Origin: Nitrososphaerales archaeon
GTDB lineage: Archaea; Thermoproteota; Nitrososphaeria; Conexivisphaerales; Conexivisphaeraceae
Length of the DNA stretch: 41,931 nucleotides
Reading direction: 5' to 3'
Assembly: GCA_023256385.1 (NCBI GenBank)
Contig: JAGDXL010000019.1
Coordinates: 1-41,931, forward strand
The first letter of the stretch is position 1, and every line of letters starts with the position of its first letter. A model generated the notes under the pieces. The model saw nothing but the letters and a program-made list of their open reading frames with translations, did no database searches and was not told the DNA's origin. Of the stretch, positions 16,420-24,156 are shown one piece after another. The position numbers and the translations under genes are program-made.

Positions 16420-17247
16420 CTACTTGTGCCCGTGGGGGCTGCTCGTGCTCGACGTGCCGCTCACGTAGGCGACGTTGAAACTGGTCCCCTCGCTGAGGAG
16501 CCCCGAGGGAGATGCCAGGGTCTGGTTATTGGAGTTGACCATCGTTATCGACGTGGAGTTGAACGCGGACGTTCCCAGGGGCGAGTACGTGCCGTCGATT
16601 TCCGCGTAGCACGTTCCGCTCACGCTCGTGTAGTAGGGCCCGAACTCGGCGGTTCCGAAGTTCGCGAGGGTCGTCAGGCTTCCCCCTATGGCCGGTCTCT
16701 CGACTATCCACTCGGCGGAACTCCTGTCCGCGCCGGGGACCGAGGTGGCCGGGGACACGTAGGTCCACCCCTCCGTCACGTCCTTCAGGAACGTCGTGAA
16801 CGTGTTGTTGTTGGAGTTGTACTGGACCCACGCGACTATCAGGTCCCCCGGCTTGACCACGTCGTTCGATGGGGCGTAGACCGGGGAGGCCGGGTAGAAC
16901 TCGTACCATGCTGAGTAGCTGACGGAGCCGTGGGAGCTCTCCGCCAGTATCCCGGTCTGCTCGACCGTGCTGTCGTTGTAGCCGTCTATGCCGACCCAGA
17001 CCGCCACATACGTCGACGACTTGCTGGACTGGACTGTCGGGACGTAGAAGGAGGCGTTCGCCACCGTGACGGATCCCGAGCCCACGACATCCGCGTACCC
17101 GGCCCAGTTGAGCGACGTGGTGCTCCCGGCCCTCAGGGGGATGCGGGGGCCGCCGACGCCCACCGTATGCGAGCTCGCCACAGCTGGGATGGCTGCAAGA
17201 AGCGCCACCAGCACGACCACGGACGCTATCAGCCACGATCTGCGCAT
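16420..17247 (-). CDS. Secreted G1 family glutamic endopeptidase (eqolisin-like)
   Basis: Acid protease of the G1/A4 family. A signal peptide (MRRSW, then a hydrophobic helix to about residue 24, AVASS) is followed by the mature domain starting near NWAGY (47-51). The catalytic Gln is Q97 in VEQTGI and the Glu is E179 in SSAEWIVERP; the 82-residue spacing is close to the fungal enzymes. The mature part is rich in Ser/Thr/Asn and poor in charge, as in extracellular acid-stable proteins. The TATA box at 17271-17280 is about 28 nt before the ATG, so it is leaderless. Single gene. It implies peptide scavenging at low external pH. Confidence 0.9.
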   Translation of the reverse strand: MRRSWLIASVVVLVALLAAIPAVASSHTVGVGGPRIPLRAGSTTSLNWAGYADVVGSGSVTVANASFYVPTVQSSKSSTYVAVWVGIDGYNDSTVEQTGILAESSHGSVSYSAWYEFYPASPVYAPSNDVVKPGDLIVAWVQYNSNNNTFTTFLKDVTEGWTYVSPATSVPGADRSSAEWIVERPAIGGSLTTLANFGTAEFGPYYTSVSGTCYAEIDGTYSPLGTSAFNSTSITMVNSNNQTLASPSGLLSEGTSFNVAYVSGTSSTSSPHGHK

Positions 17248-17270
17248 CGAGGTCCGGTGGGATCATCATC

Positions 17271-17280
17271 CTTATAAATA
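17271..17280 (-). promoter_or_regulatory. TATA box of G1 peptidase gene
   Basis: TATTTATAAG on the minus strand, about 28 nt from the start codon. Confidence 0.7.
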
Positions 17281-17478
17281 TTTGGCTCTAGGGAGCTCAG
17301 CGCTCCACGACCTTGCCCGTATGCACCGTATTAAACGAATTATATTCAATTCAGCGTCTTCATCGCGCGATTCCCATCACGCGCAGCCCTGGCTTTCCGG
17401 CACGACGTGCACGCCCCAGCGCAGTGCGGATACAGTCGGCGGTCCCGTGGCTTATAGGTCCGGCCAGTGGTTTCCATC

Positions 17479-17721
17479 GTGGAAGCCGCCGCATTGCCGT
17501 TCATCCTGGCGCTCCTCCTCTACGTCGCGTTCTATCACCATGATCTCCCGCGCTTCCTCCACCCGGTGCGTTCCACCTCTTGGGGCCGCGCACTGGAGGC
17601 GCTCGGGATCCGCGCGATGGTGCGGGAGAAGCGGGACCTATCGCCAGTCCTAATCATAATCGGGATAGCGCTCGCTGTGGGAGCGGAGGAGCAACCACGC
17701 GAGCACGAGAAGATAGCATGA
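17479..17721 (+). CDS. Small single-span membrane protein, unknown
   Basis: About 80 aa. One N-terminal hydrophobic helix (LPFILALLLYVAFY) is followed by HHDLPRFLHP and a second weaker hydrophobic patch (LSPVLIIIGIALAVG). CTTATAGG at 17451-17458 predicts transcription start at the in-frame GTG 17479, 12 nt after the track start. No family recognised. Whether it is truly expressed is uncertain. Confidence 0.4.
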   Translation: MEAAALPFILALLLYVAFYHHDLPRFLHPVRSTSWGRALEALGIRAMVREKRDLSPVLIIIGIALAVGAEEQPREHEKIA

Positions 17722-18079
17722 GCGCGGGCCGGTATGATGAAGGGCAGCACCGTGGACCTGCTCGACCATCTCATGCGCTCCAACGCCGATCGCGCACGCG
17801 GCGCCCCCGTTCTACGTCGAGGGCCGCGCCGACATGGGGCGGCGCTGATGGCGCGCTACGGCGCCCTCCGGCTCGACGAGGACGGGCTGGGCCGGCTGGC
17901 GCGGTCGCTGGGCGCACGTGACCCCCGTAACCGCCGATCCGCTGACGCGCGAACGAACTATGTAAATACGTACGCCTATGGTGTCCCAAAAACTGTCCTC
18001 CACACATGGGTCGTCCTAGCTTAGCCCCGGAAGGTCAAGGCTAACTATTTATTTAGGCTTCAGCGGAGCCTCCACTGAT
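17722..18079 (+). other. Stretch without a convincing gene
   Basis: Several overlapping ORFs run through this very GC-rich stretch (track ORFs 17580-17921, 17734-18024 and antisense 17771-18007). None has a recognisable family or a TATA box at the right distance. The most coding-like is 17734-18024, beginning MMKGSTVDLLDHLMRSN, with DLLDHLM and DEDGLGRLARSLGA segments that could be helices; it may be a decayed gene or a lineage-specific one. The right edge holds the TATA box CTATTTATTTAG (18045-18056) of the zinc-ribbon gene. Confidence 0.3.
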
Positions 18080-18283
18080 TTGCCCGACATGACGTGTCCC
18101 GAATGCGGGGGCAGGCTCGTCTACGATCCAGTCACTGGTTACTACAGCTGTACTTCCTGTGGCCTCTCTGCCACTAGGGCGCAGCTGGCCGCTCTGAGGG
18201 AGAAGAAGAGGGACGCCGCTGTCCGCGAGAGGTCCAGACAGAGGGAGTACTTGGACTGGTGGGTCTCCAGTAAGAAGAGGTAG
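18080..18283 (+). CDS. Small zinc-ribbon protein (TFIIB-type N-terminal ribbon)
   Basis: A 67-aa protein. The zinc ribbon CPECG (C6, C9) and CTSCG (C24, C27) resembles the TFIIB/transcription-factor ribbon (LVYDPVTGYYSC), followed by a highly basic helical tail (REKKRDAAVRERSRQRE) ending WWVSSKKR. It could bind nucleic acid or the transcription machinery. The TTG at 18080 is about 29 nt from the TATA box CTATTTATTTAG, so it is a likely leaderless start; ATG 18089 is the alternative. Immediately upstream of the GPN GTPase gene. Confidence 0.7.
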   Translation: MPDMTCPECGGRLVYDPVTGYYSCTSCGLSATRAQLAALREKKRDAAVRERSRQREYLDWWVSSKKR

Positions 18284-18340
18284 ACGAGCTCCTGCACACC
18301 GCCGTCATCCCAAAGCTTTTGCGGCGGTCGTGCCATAGCG

Positions 18341-19105
18341 TTGGGCATGCACGTCGTGTTCTCGGTGGGAACGGCCGGCTCCGGTAAGAGCCTGCTCACG
18401 TCAGCCCTTAGGGAATGGTTGGAGGAGAAGGGATGGGACGTCTACACCGCCAATCTGGACCCCGGCGCCCGTAACCTACCCTATGAGCCAGATGCCGATA
18501 TCCGATCCATCATAGACATAAATGAGCTCATGGAGAAACATGGCCTGGGGCCTAATGGTGCCCTGATATTGGCGATAGATATGGCGGCTGCGAGACTGCA
18601 CGAAGTGTTGCAGGACGTAGATGAGGCTTCCCCCGACTATTTACTGGTGGATACGCCCGGGCAAATGGAGCCGTTTGTCTATCGGCCGAGCGGGCCACTC
18701 ATAGTGGAACAGTTCCCCGGCGCATCAAAGGTCATGCTGTTCCTGATGGACGGTTGGCTGGTCTCCAACCCGCTGAACTACGTGTCTATACAGTTGCTGG
18801 CCGCCTCGGTGAGGCTTCGGTTTCCGGTTCCGTTCGTGCAGTTACTCACAAAGGCGGACCTCATAGAGGATCAGGTGGATCGCGTGATGTCTTGGTCCAC
18901 AAGGCCCTCAGAACTGGAGGATGCCATCAACAGCAGCTCGGATGGCGAGGCTTATCTGATGCATCGCAGGCTTCTTTCAATGCTGGCCAGGGGAGGTTAC
19001 ATTGAGAAGCCGATTCCCGTGTCCGCTGTCACAAGGGCGGGCTTCCTATCCCTCTCATCCGCGCTCGCCAATATACTCAGCGGAGGAGAGGACCTCCAAG
19101 ATTAG
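18341..19105 (+). CDS. GPN-loop GTPase
   Basis: Dimeric GTPase of the GPN family, conserved in archaea and eukaryotes and linked in eukaryotes to RNA polymerase assembly. The P-loop is GTAGSGKS (residues 10-17), followed by LDPGARNLPYEPDADIR, the insertion GPNGAL that names the family, the switch II region LLVDTPGQMEPFVYR, and a TKAD specificity motif (QLLTKADLI). 254 aa, normal. TTG start at 18341 with a weak AAAGCTTTTG box about 26 nt upstream; ATG 18347 is the alternative. Confidence 0.92.
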   Translation: MGMHVVFSVGTAGSGKSLLTSALREWLEEKGWDVYTANLDPGARNLPYEPDADIRSIIDINELMEKHGLGPNGALILAIDMAAARLHEVLQDVDEASPDYLLVDTPGQMEPFVYRPSGPLIVEQFPGASKVMLFLMDGWLVSNPLNYVSIQLLAASVRLRFPVPFVQLLTKADLIEDQVDRVMSWSTRPSELEDAINSSSDGEAYLMHRRLLSMLARGGYIEKPIPVSAVTRAGFLSLSSALANILSGGEDLQD

Positions 19106-19130
19106 TGAAATGCGCCACATAGGAGCTAGC

Positions 19131-19568
19131 TCAGTCATCCTCGCGTGCCCGCGCTCTCTCGGCCAGTAGACTCTCCAGTTCATCCACCGTGTAAAGGAGA
19201 ACGCCATAACTTCTCGCCCTTCCCTTGGCGCCATCACTGAACGACCTGGATACCAGTATAGGGACGACCGAGAGGCCCAGCTTCTCCTCTAGGAGCCATC
19301 TCACATACTCCTCAAAGTCCTTCCTAGTCTGGCTGACGTCCGACGGCATCGCTTGATCCGTGTTCTTGCTCTGTACTATGAAGACTGTTCCCCCCTTCGA
19401 GATCACAAGATCTAGGATACGGTCGCCATACTTCCGTCTCTTCTCAACCCTCCAACCGTGTTCCTCAGCTATCCTTTCTATAAAGTCCTCGAGCTCCTTG
19501 CCCTTCTCCACGGCATTCCTCTTGGCCCTCCTGCCACCACTTCTGTCCTTATTCCGATCCCGGGCCAC
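19131..19568 (-). CDS. Small PDDEXK-like nuclease of unknown role
   Basis: A 145-aa protein with a basic N-terminus, an E-rich helix (KGKELEDFIERIAEEHGW) and a core GDRILDLVISKGGTVFIVQSKN that fits the Asp and (E/Q)xK catalytic pattern of PDDEXK nucleases such as archaeal Holliday-junction-resolvase relatives; here the acidic residue before K is Gln (QSK). The track ATG at 19589 lies under the TATA box (19591-19600) and should not be transcribed; the in-frame GTG 19568 is 27 nt from the box. Single gene; the target is unknown. Confidence 0.65.
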   Translation of the reverse strand: MARDRNKDRSGGRRAKRNAVEKGKELEDFIERIAEEHGWRVEKRRKYGDRILDLVISKGGTVFIVQSKNTDQAMPSDVSQTRKDFEEYVRWLLEEKLGLSVVPILVSRSFSDGAKGRARSYGVLLYTVDELESLLAERARAREDD

Positions 19569-19668
19569 GTGTCCGGCTATTTTGTGCATGTTATAAAGAT
19601 GTCAGGAGGTTTAGGGGAAGCAGCAAGCTCCGAACCTTAAGGGCGGGGATGTACGGACTTCCTAAAAG

Positions 19669-19868
19669 TTCTATAAAGATATGCGAGCATAACGGCATTG
19701 ACGTCGACTGTTGGGCTCAGGTTCCGCGTGTATGCCGATGAGATGGCGCGGGCACTCAGGATGGGACCGCCCGTCGTGTCCGCGGAGCTCCGCCCTCCAT
19801 CACCCGCGATATGGCAAGGTGGGGGCGATGAGCCGGGAAGCTCCGAGGCTTCAGCTGAGGAGTAGCTC
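19669..19868 (+). mobile_element. IS605/tnpB-derived remnant with promoter, copy 3 (best preserved)
   Basis: The TATA box TTCTATAAAG (19669-19678) precedes TTGACGTCGACTGTT by about 25 nt. The frame reads LTSTVGLRFRVYADEMARAL, which looks like the first strand and helix of TnpB. After an internal deletion comes the shared 3' block: GGCAAGGTGGGG, then hairpin CTCC-GA-GGC-TTCA-GCT-GA-GGAG and TAGCTC. The frame stays open to TAG inside the block, about 55 codons. A second right-end-like scrap (CCTTAAGGGCGGGGATG, 19636-19652) lies just upstream. Confidence 0.55.
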
Positions 19869-20015
19869 AAAATCATGTCATAATGGTGCATAGTGTATAC
19901 TGCTATATCGAATAGGTGAGCCACTTATCTACTGATGCCCAGGAGCATCCCGCCTAGACGACCTGCACTCGCCCGTGGGGATCGCATCGGCCCGCGCCGC
20001 ATGTAAATGTAAGAA
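19869..20015. other. Intergenic remainder, no gene seen
   Basis: Together with copy 3 this fills the 425-nt gap between the nuclease and DUF4443 genes. It holds a short inverted repeat GATGC/GCATC (19934-19949) and the region where a guide of copy 3 would lie (directly after TAGCTC). No coding frame, promoter or tRNA is evident. Confidence 0.4.
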
Positions 20016-20609
20016 TTATGCAGTGGCTGGATAGTTGTAATTTTTCGATGCGCACAATATAGAACTCGCCGCCCTCATAACGCCGTTTATGGCCAAGGAT
20101 CTGGAGCCGGCCCAAGCGATCACCACGCACGCGCCATCAGGTGGCTCAGGGTTGACCTTCACGGGATACTCGTAGCTCCAATCGGGGAACATGTATTTAC
20201 CGCCCCTCTTGACCATTATCAGCGCGCCGTCAGCGCCGCCCCTCACGGCCTCGTCCCGGTGCATAACGCCGGTGCCAAGGACGCTGCATCCATTCTTCAC
20301 TATCACGCATGCGACCTCGCCTCCATAGCGCTCCGGCAGCTCAACGTCCGCCGGCTCAAGCACGCCCGCTAGGGAATCTGCCTCCGCACTGCCCTTCGCT
20401 GTGAGGTACGCTCCCCCTCTGTCGGAGCCCGCGAGACCCGTCGATTTGAGCTTGGACAATATCGTTCTTCCGGTGGCCTCCCCGACGTCGAGGAGCTCCG
20501 CGAGCCCCTTTCTCCCTACCCTGCCCTTCCTGAGCAGCAGAAGCGCGTATGCTGACAGCGCCAGCTTGGAGTCCCCGCGCCATGAACACGGATCAGTGAG
20601 GGACGCCAC
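20016..20609 (-). CDS. DUF4443 winged-helix protein, candidate regulator of BCAA operon
   Basis: A 197-aa protein. Residues 10-75 form a winged-helix-like domain (KLALSAYALLLLRKGRVGRKGLAELLDVGEATGRTILSKLKSTGL), followed by an alpha/beta domain (ACVIVKNGCSVLGTGVMHRDEAVRGGADGALIMVKRGGKYMFPDWSYEYP) as in archaeal DUF4443 proteins. It is third in the ilvD-cimA operon, starting 25 nt after the cimA stop with GTG. Its position suggests it senses a branched-chain intermediate or amino acid, but this is inference from location. Confidence 0.72.
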   Translation of the reverse strand: MASLTDPCSWRGDSKLALSAYALLLLRKGRVGRKGLAELLDVGEATGRTILSKLKSTGLAGSDRGGAYLTAKGSAEADSLAGVLEPADVELPERYGGEVACVIVKNGCSVLGTGVMHRDEAVRGGADGALIMVKRGGKYMFPDWSYEYPVKVNPEPPDGACVVIAWAGSRSLAINGVMRAASSILCASKNYNYPATA

Positions 20610-20634
20610 GTCTGAGATCGGGCCCGCGCGCGAA

Positions 20635-22251
20635 TTAAGCTTGACGGCTGCCGCGCGCCTTCACGCGATCCACCAACAGCACGTAGTTGTAGCCGTCCAC
20701 GAGTGCTCCGAGGCTCGCCTCGACTATGTTCCTCGATAGCGAGGTGGTGGACCACCTCCGCTGTCCGTCCGAGAACTCCACATATACGCGAACCTTGGAC
20801 GCAGTGCCCTCCACGCTGTCGACGACGCTCACCTTGTAGTTCACCAGCGACACCCCTGAGAGCTCATCTGCCAGCTTGCCGACGGCGCTCCTCATGGCGC
20901 TGTCCAGTGCGTGCACAGGTCCCACGCCCCTTCCCCGACCATGTCTGACCTGGTGGCCGAACCTGACTATGACGTCCGCAATTGACTCGACTTCGCCCTC
21001 CTCCTCCCTGGAGACGTTGACGCTCCAATAGATCACGCCCAGCTGATCCGCGCTGATGCCCAAGTTCCTCATCAATATCATCCTGATCGTGGCGTCCGAG
21101 TCCTCGAGCGAGTAACCCTCCGCCTCCATCCTCTTTATCTCCTCGAGCGCCTTCCCCAGCGCCGGATCATCCTTGTCCACCTCCAATCCCAGCCTCCTCG
21201 CCTCGTTCAGCAGCGCCGCCCTGCCGGAGAGCTCGCTGATCGTTATCCTCCTATAGTTGCCCACCAGCTCCGGATCCACGTGCTCATAGCTCCTCGGCTC
21301 CTTCAACATTGCATCAATATGTATTCCTCCCTTGTGCGAGAACGCCCTGCTCCCCACGTACGGCTGGTACGGGTTCTCCTGCATGTTGAGGAGTTTGTAG
21401 ACGTGGCGCGAGAGCGCTGTCAGCCCACGGAGCTGATCCTCCCTCGGCGCATCGCTCCTGAGCGCCCTGAGTCCCATCTTCAGCACGAGCGCGGGAAGTA
21501 CCTGTATAAGGTCAGCGTTGCCGCATCTCTCACCTATTCCGTTCACGGTTCCTTGGACGTGCCGCGCGCCCTCCACGACAGCCATTATCGTGTTAGCTAC
21601 CGCGTTTCCCGAATCATTGTGCGCATGTATTCCAAGGTCCGCGTGCACCGACTTCCTAGCCTCCCGCACGATGCGCGCCACCTCGTGCGGCAGCGATCCA
21701 CCATTCGTGTCCGCCAGCACCAGCCTCTCCGCCCCGGCCTCCTCGGCGGCCCTTAGGACCTTCGTCGCGTACTCGGGATCCTCCCTGTAACCGTCGAAGA
21801 AGTGCTCGGCGTCGAATATTACGTGCAGCCCATGTGCACGGAGATAATCGATCGTGTCCCTTATCATATCCAGGTTCTCCTCGGGGCTCACTCCGAGCAC
21901 CTTCTTCACGTGCAGGGTCCAGGACTTGCCAACTATGACGGCGGTCCTCACACCTGCGCTCAGGATCGCCCCCAGGTTCTGATCCTCATCCGCCCTCACC
22001 CCCCTGCGCTTCGTCGATCCGAACGCAACGACCTCGGACCTGGAGAGGCCGAGTTCCTTCACCTTGGAGAAGTACTCCAGGTCCTTCGGGTTGGATGCCG
22101 GCCAGCCACCCTCCACGTACGATATCCCAAGCTCGTCGAGCCTCTCGGTTATGCTCAGCTTGTCCTGGAGAGTGAAGGAGACTCCGCTGGCCTGGGCTCC
22201 GTCCCTCAGCGTAGTGTCCAGGACTTCCACGTCCAGATCCAACGTCTCCAC
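20635..22251 (-). CDS. cimA: (R)-citramalate synthase
   Basis: DRE-TIM aldolase that condenses pyruvate and acetyl-CoA to citramalate, the threonine-independent entry into isoleucine synthesis. The active-site start LDTTLRDGAQASGVSFTLQDKL and the EGGWPASNPKD segment are typical of the citramalate-synthase branch rather than isopropylmalate synthase. The metal site appears in GIHAHNDSGNAVANT, and the NGIGERCGNADL motif follows. The C-terminal about 150 residues form a LeuA-dimer regulatory domain, where isoleucine inhibition would act. 538 aa. ATG start 14 nt after the ilvD stop: second gene of ilvD-cimA-DUF4443. Confidence 0.9.
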   Translation of the reverse strand: METLDLDVEVLDTTLRDGAQASGVSFTLQDKLSITERLDELGISYVEGGWPASNPKDLEYFSKVKELGLSRSEVVAFGSTKRRGVRADEDQNLGAILSAGVRTAVIVGKSWTLHVKKVLGVSPEENLDMIRDTIDYLRAHGLHVIFDAEHFFDGYREDPEYATKVLRAAEEAGAERLVLADTNGGSLPHEVARIVREARKSVHADLGIHAHNDSGNAVANTIMAVVEGARHVQGTVNGIGERCGNADLIQVLPALVLKMGLRALRSDAPREDQLRGLTALSRHVYKLLNMQENPYQPYVGSRAFSHKGGIHIDAMLKEPRSYEHVDPELVGNYRRITISELSGRAALLNEARRLGLEVDKDDPALGKALEEIKRMEAEGYSLEDSDATIRMILMRNLGISADQLGVIYWSVNVSREEEGEVESIADVIVRFGHQVRHGRGRGVGPVHALDSAMRSAVGKLADELSGVSLVNYKVSVVDSVEGTASKVRVYVEFSDGQRRWSTTSLSRNIVEASLGALVDGYNYVLLVDRVKARGSRQA

Positions 22252-22265
22252 GGCTCCATTTTCGC

Positions 22266-23954
22266 CTAATTAAGTGCTCGTGAGTATCCGTTCGGGCACC
22301 GGAGCACGGCTCCCTCATCCGCTTGGCACACGGATGACGCATACCTGGAAAGCACGCCCGTGACCTTCGCAATTTTCTCGGGGGTCCTCCAGCTCCTCCT
22401 CCTGTCCTCCAGCTCCTCCTCCGAGAGTTCGACGTCCAGCCGCCGGGATTCCACGTCTATGGAAATGACGTCCCCGTTCTTTATGAGCGCGATCGGCCCT
22501 CCCACCGCCGCCTCCGGCGCTACGTGCCCCACGCAAGGCCCCCTTGTGCCGCCCGAGAAGCGGCCGTCCGTCACCAGGGCGACCTCGGAGGAGAGGCCCA
22601 TTCCCACGATTGCCGATGTGGGCGACAGCATCTCCCTCATGCCGGGCCCACCCCTCGGCCCCTCGTAGCGTATCACGACCACGTCGCCACCGGATATTTT
22701 GCCGCCCACAATCGCGCGATACGCATCCTCCTCCGAGTCGAAGACGCGGGCAGTGCCCCTGAAGCGCATGTTCTCCTTGGGGATGGCTGCGGTCTTCAGC
22801 ACGGCTCCCCTGGGGGCGAGCGATCCCCTGAGTATCGCTATGCCGCCCTCGGCGTGCACGGGGTTCTCAGGTCCCCTTATGATGGACGTATCCTTGACCT
22901 CGGCCCCTCCCACTATCTCCCCGATGGTCCTGCCGGAGACCGTGAGGACATCCAAGTGAATGAGCTTGGATATCGATTTCATCAACGCTGGAACTCCGCC
23001 GGCGACGTGTAGATCCTCCATCATGTACGGCCCGCCCGGATATATCGGTGCGACGTGCGGCACCTTCCTGCTCATGCGGTCGAAGTCGTCCAGGCTAAGA
23101 TCTATGCCAGCTTCCCTCGATATTGCCAGCAGGTGCAGGACGGTGTTCGTGGAGCCACCGAGCGCCATGTCGACCGCTATCGCGTTCTCCAGGCTATCCC
23201 GGGACAGAAACTTGGACAGGTTAGCGCCCTGCCTGACGAGCTCAACTATCCTCTCCCCGGCCCTCCTGGCTATATCCTTCTTCTCCGCGCTGACTGCCAG
23301 CGCGGTCGCTGTGTAGGGGAGCGAAAGTCCGGCGGCCTCCGCTATCACCGCCATACTGTTCGCGGTGAAGAGCCCGCTGCAGGAACCCGGACCCGGGCAT
23401 GCCACCCTCTCCAGCTCCACGAGTTCCTCAAGCTCCATCTTTCCGGCCCTATAGCTCCCGACCGCCTCGAACACGTCGACGAGGCCCACCTTCTTTCCCC
23501 TCCAGATGCCCGCCGCCATGGGGCCGCCTGTGACGACTATCGTGGGCAGGTTCAGCCTGGCTGCCGCCAGCAGCATCCCAGGGGTTATCTTATCGCAGTT
23601 GGTTAGCAGCACCAGTCCGTCGAACTTGTGCGCGTTCACCATTATCTCTATCGAGTCCGCGATGACCTCGCGCGAGGGAAGCGAGTACTTCATGCCTGAG
23701 TGTCCCATCGCTATGCCGTCGTCCACCGCGATCGTGTTGAACTCGAATGGAACCCCTCCGCCGGCGCGCACCCCCATCTTCACGTATTCCGCGAGCCTCC
23801 TCAGGTGCACGTGTCCCGGAACCACCTCCGAGTAGCTGTTCGCTATTCCTATGAACGGCTTCCTGAAGTCGTCCTCTCCCAGGCCGGTCGCCCTTAGAAG
23901 TGATCTGTGCGGTGCCCTCTCGGGCCCCTCCTTTACCTCCGAGCTCCTGAGCAC
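22266..23954 (-). CDS. ilvD: Dihydroxy-acid dehydratase
   Basis: Fe-S dehydratase for the third common step of Ile and Val synthesis. Cluster ligand regions NCDKITPGM and CPGPGSCSG are present, along with [10 protein letters not shown] and the end-domain [21 protein letters not shown]. The track ORF runs up to 24071, antisense to the leader ORF, but the family N-terminus ([20 protein letters not shown]) starts at GTG 23954. A TTTTTATCC-type box is 24 nt upstream, giving a leaderless 562-aa product of normal length. First gene of the leftward BCAA operon, divergent from the ilv leader and ilvB. Confidence 0.95.
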   Translation of the reverse strand: MLRSSEVKEGPERAPHRSLLRATGLGEDDFRKPFIGIANSYSEVVPGHVHLRRLAEYVKMGVRAGGGVPFEFNTIAVDDGIAMGHSGMKYSLPSREVIADSIEIMVNAHKFDGLVLLTNCDKITPGMLLAAARLNLPTIVVTGGPMAAGIWRGKKVGLVDVFEAVGSYRAGKMELEELVELERVACPGPGSCSGLFTANSMAVIAEAAGLSLPYTATALAVSAEKKDIARRAGERIVELVRQGANLSKFLSRDSLENAIAVDMALGGSTNTVLHLLAISREAGIDLSLDDFDRMSRKVPHVAPIYPGGPYMMEDLHVAGGVPALMKSISKLIHLDVLTVSGRTIGEIVGGAEVKDTSIIRGPENPVHAEGGIAILRGSLAPRGAVLKTAAIPKENMRFRGTARVFDSEEDAYRAIVGGKISGGDVVVIRYEGPRGGPGMREMLSPTSAIVGMGLSSEVALVTDGRFSGGTRGPCVGHVAPEAAVGGPIALIKNGDVISIDVESRRLDVELSEEELEDRRRSWRTPEKIAKVTGVLSRYASSVCQADEGAVLRCPNGYSRALN

Positions 23955-23972
23955 ACCTACCGTTAAACTGTG

Positions 23973-23983
23973 AGGATAAAAAG
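23973..23983 (-). promoter_or_regulatory. TATA box of ilvD-cimA operon
   Basis: CCTTTTTATCC on the minus strand, centred 24 nt before the ilvD GTG and about 30 nt from the oppositely directed box at 24006. The close back-to-back boxes could let one regulator act on both operons. Confidence 0.6.
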
Positions 23984-24005
23984 GCCGCGGTAGATGCGCG
24001 ATACC

Positions 24006-24014
24006 CTTATTTAT
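24006..24014 (+). promoter_or_regulatory. TATA box of ilv leader/ilvBNC-leuAB operon
   Basis: CTTATTTAT, centred about 26-27 nt before position 24037. The predicted transcript would start about 7 nt before the leader ATG and about 120 nt before ilvB, an unusually long 5' leader for this window. Confidence 0.6.
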
Positions 24015-24043
24015 GAGTCGCTCACTAGGAGGCGCGATCGACA

Positions 24044-24109
24044 ATGTCGGAGCGCATGAGCGCGTCACCATCCTCGGTTGCGCTCATAGTGCTCCTCATT
24101 GTCGTGTGA
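24044..24109 (+). CDS. ilv leader peptide rich in Val, Leu and Ile (21 aa)
   Basis: A 22-codon ORF from ATG to TGA between the operon promoter and ilvB, too short for the ORF track. Its last ten residues are [10 protein letters not shown], nine of them branched-chain amino acids, in front of genes that make exactly these. The first four codons of the run (GTT GCG CTC ATA) already sample Val, Leu and Ile. Known bacterial ilv leader peptides have the same kind of composition. The upstream GGAGG (24028-24032) is 11 nt from the ATG but probably before the transcript start, so initiation may be near-leaderless. The ORF is inferred to be regulatory; the product likely has no function of its own. 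Confidence 0.7.
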   Translation: MSERMSASPSSVALIVLLIVV

Positions 24110-24149
24110 GTGGACCCCTCTCTTAGAAAGGGGTCCTTCTAGGAGGTGA
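24065..24149 (+). promoter_or_regulatory. Candidate translational attenuator: anti-SD in leader ORF pairs with ilvB SD
   Basis: The ilvB SD core AGGAGGTGA (24141-24149) can pair over all nine bases with TCACC-A-TCCT (24065-24074), with one bulged A. The anti-SD lies in leader codons 8-11, immediately before the Val/Leu/Ile run. A ribosome stalled early in the run would cover it and free the SD; a ribosome that has passed on would let it pair and shut ilvB. The hairpin at 24112-24136 stacks inside this long-range loop. The base pairing is seen directly; the mechanism is inferred. Confidence 0.55.
24112..24136 (+). promoter_or_regulatory. Hairpin between leader stop codon and ilvB SD
   Basis: Perfect 8-bp inverted repeat GGACCCCT/AGGGGTCC with a 9-nt loop, starting 2 nt after the leader TGA and ending 4 nt before the ilvB SD. 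Only TTCT follows, so a U-tract terminator is weak. It more likely shapes the leader RNA or spaces the SD. Confidence 0.65.
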
Positions 24150-24156
24150 ATGTGAA

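Noticed and set aside
23955-24071. Upstream extension of ilvD in the ORF track
   Set aside because: Family homology starts at GTG 23954, which is 24 nt from a TATA box; the extension would cross that box and is antisense to the leader ORF.
24013-24123. Second short ORF (ATG 24013) in another frame over the ilv leader
   Set aside because: Its ATG lies inside the TATA box, so it would not be in the transcript, and its translation has no bias toward branched-chain residues.
24112-24136. Hairpin as an ordinary intrinsic terminator
   Set aside because: Only TTCT follows; no gene ends upstream on this strand except the leader ORF, so a regulatory role fits better than plain termination.
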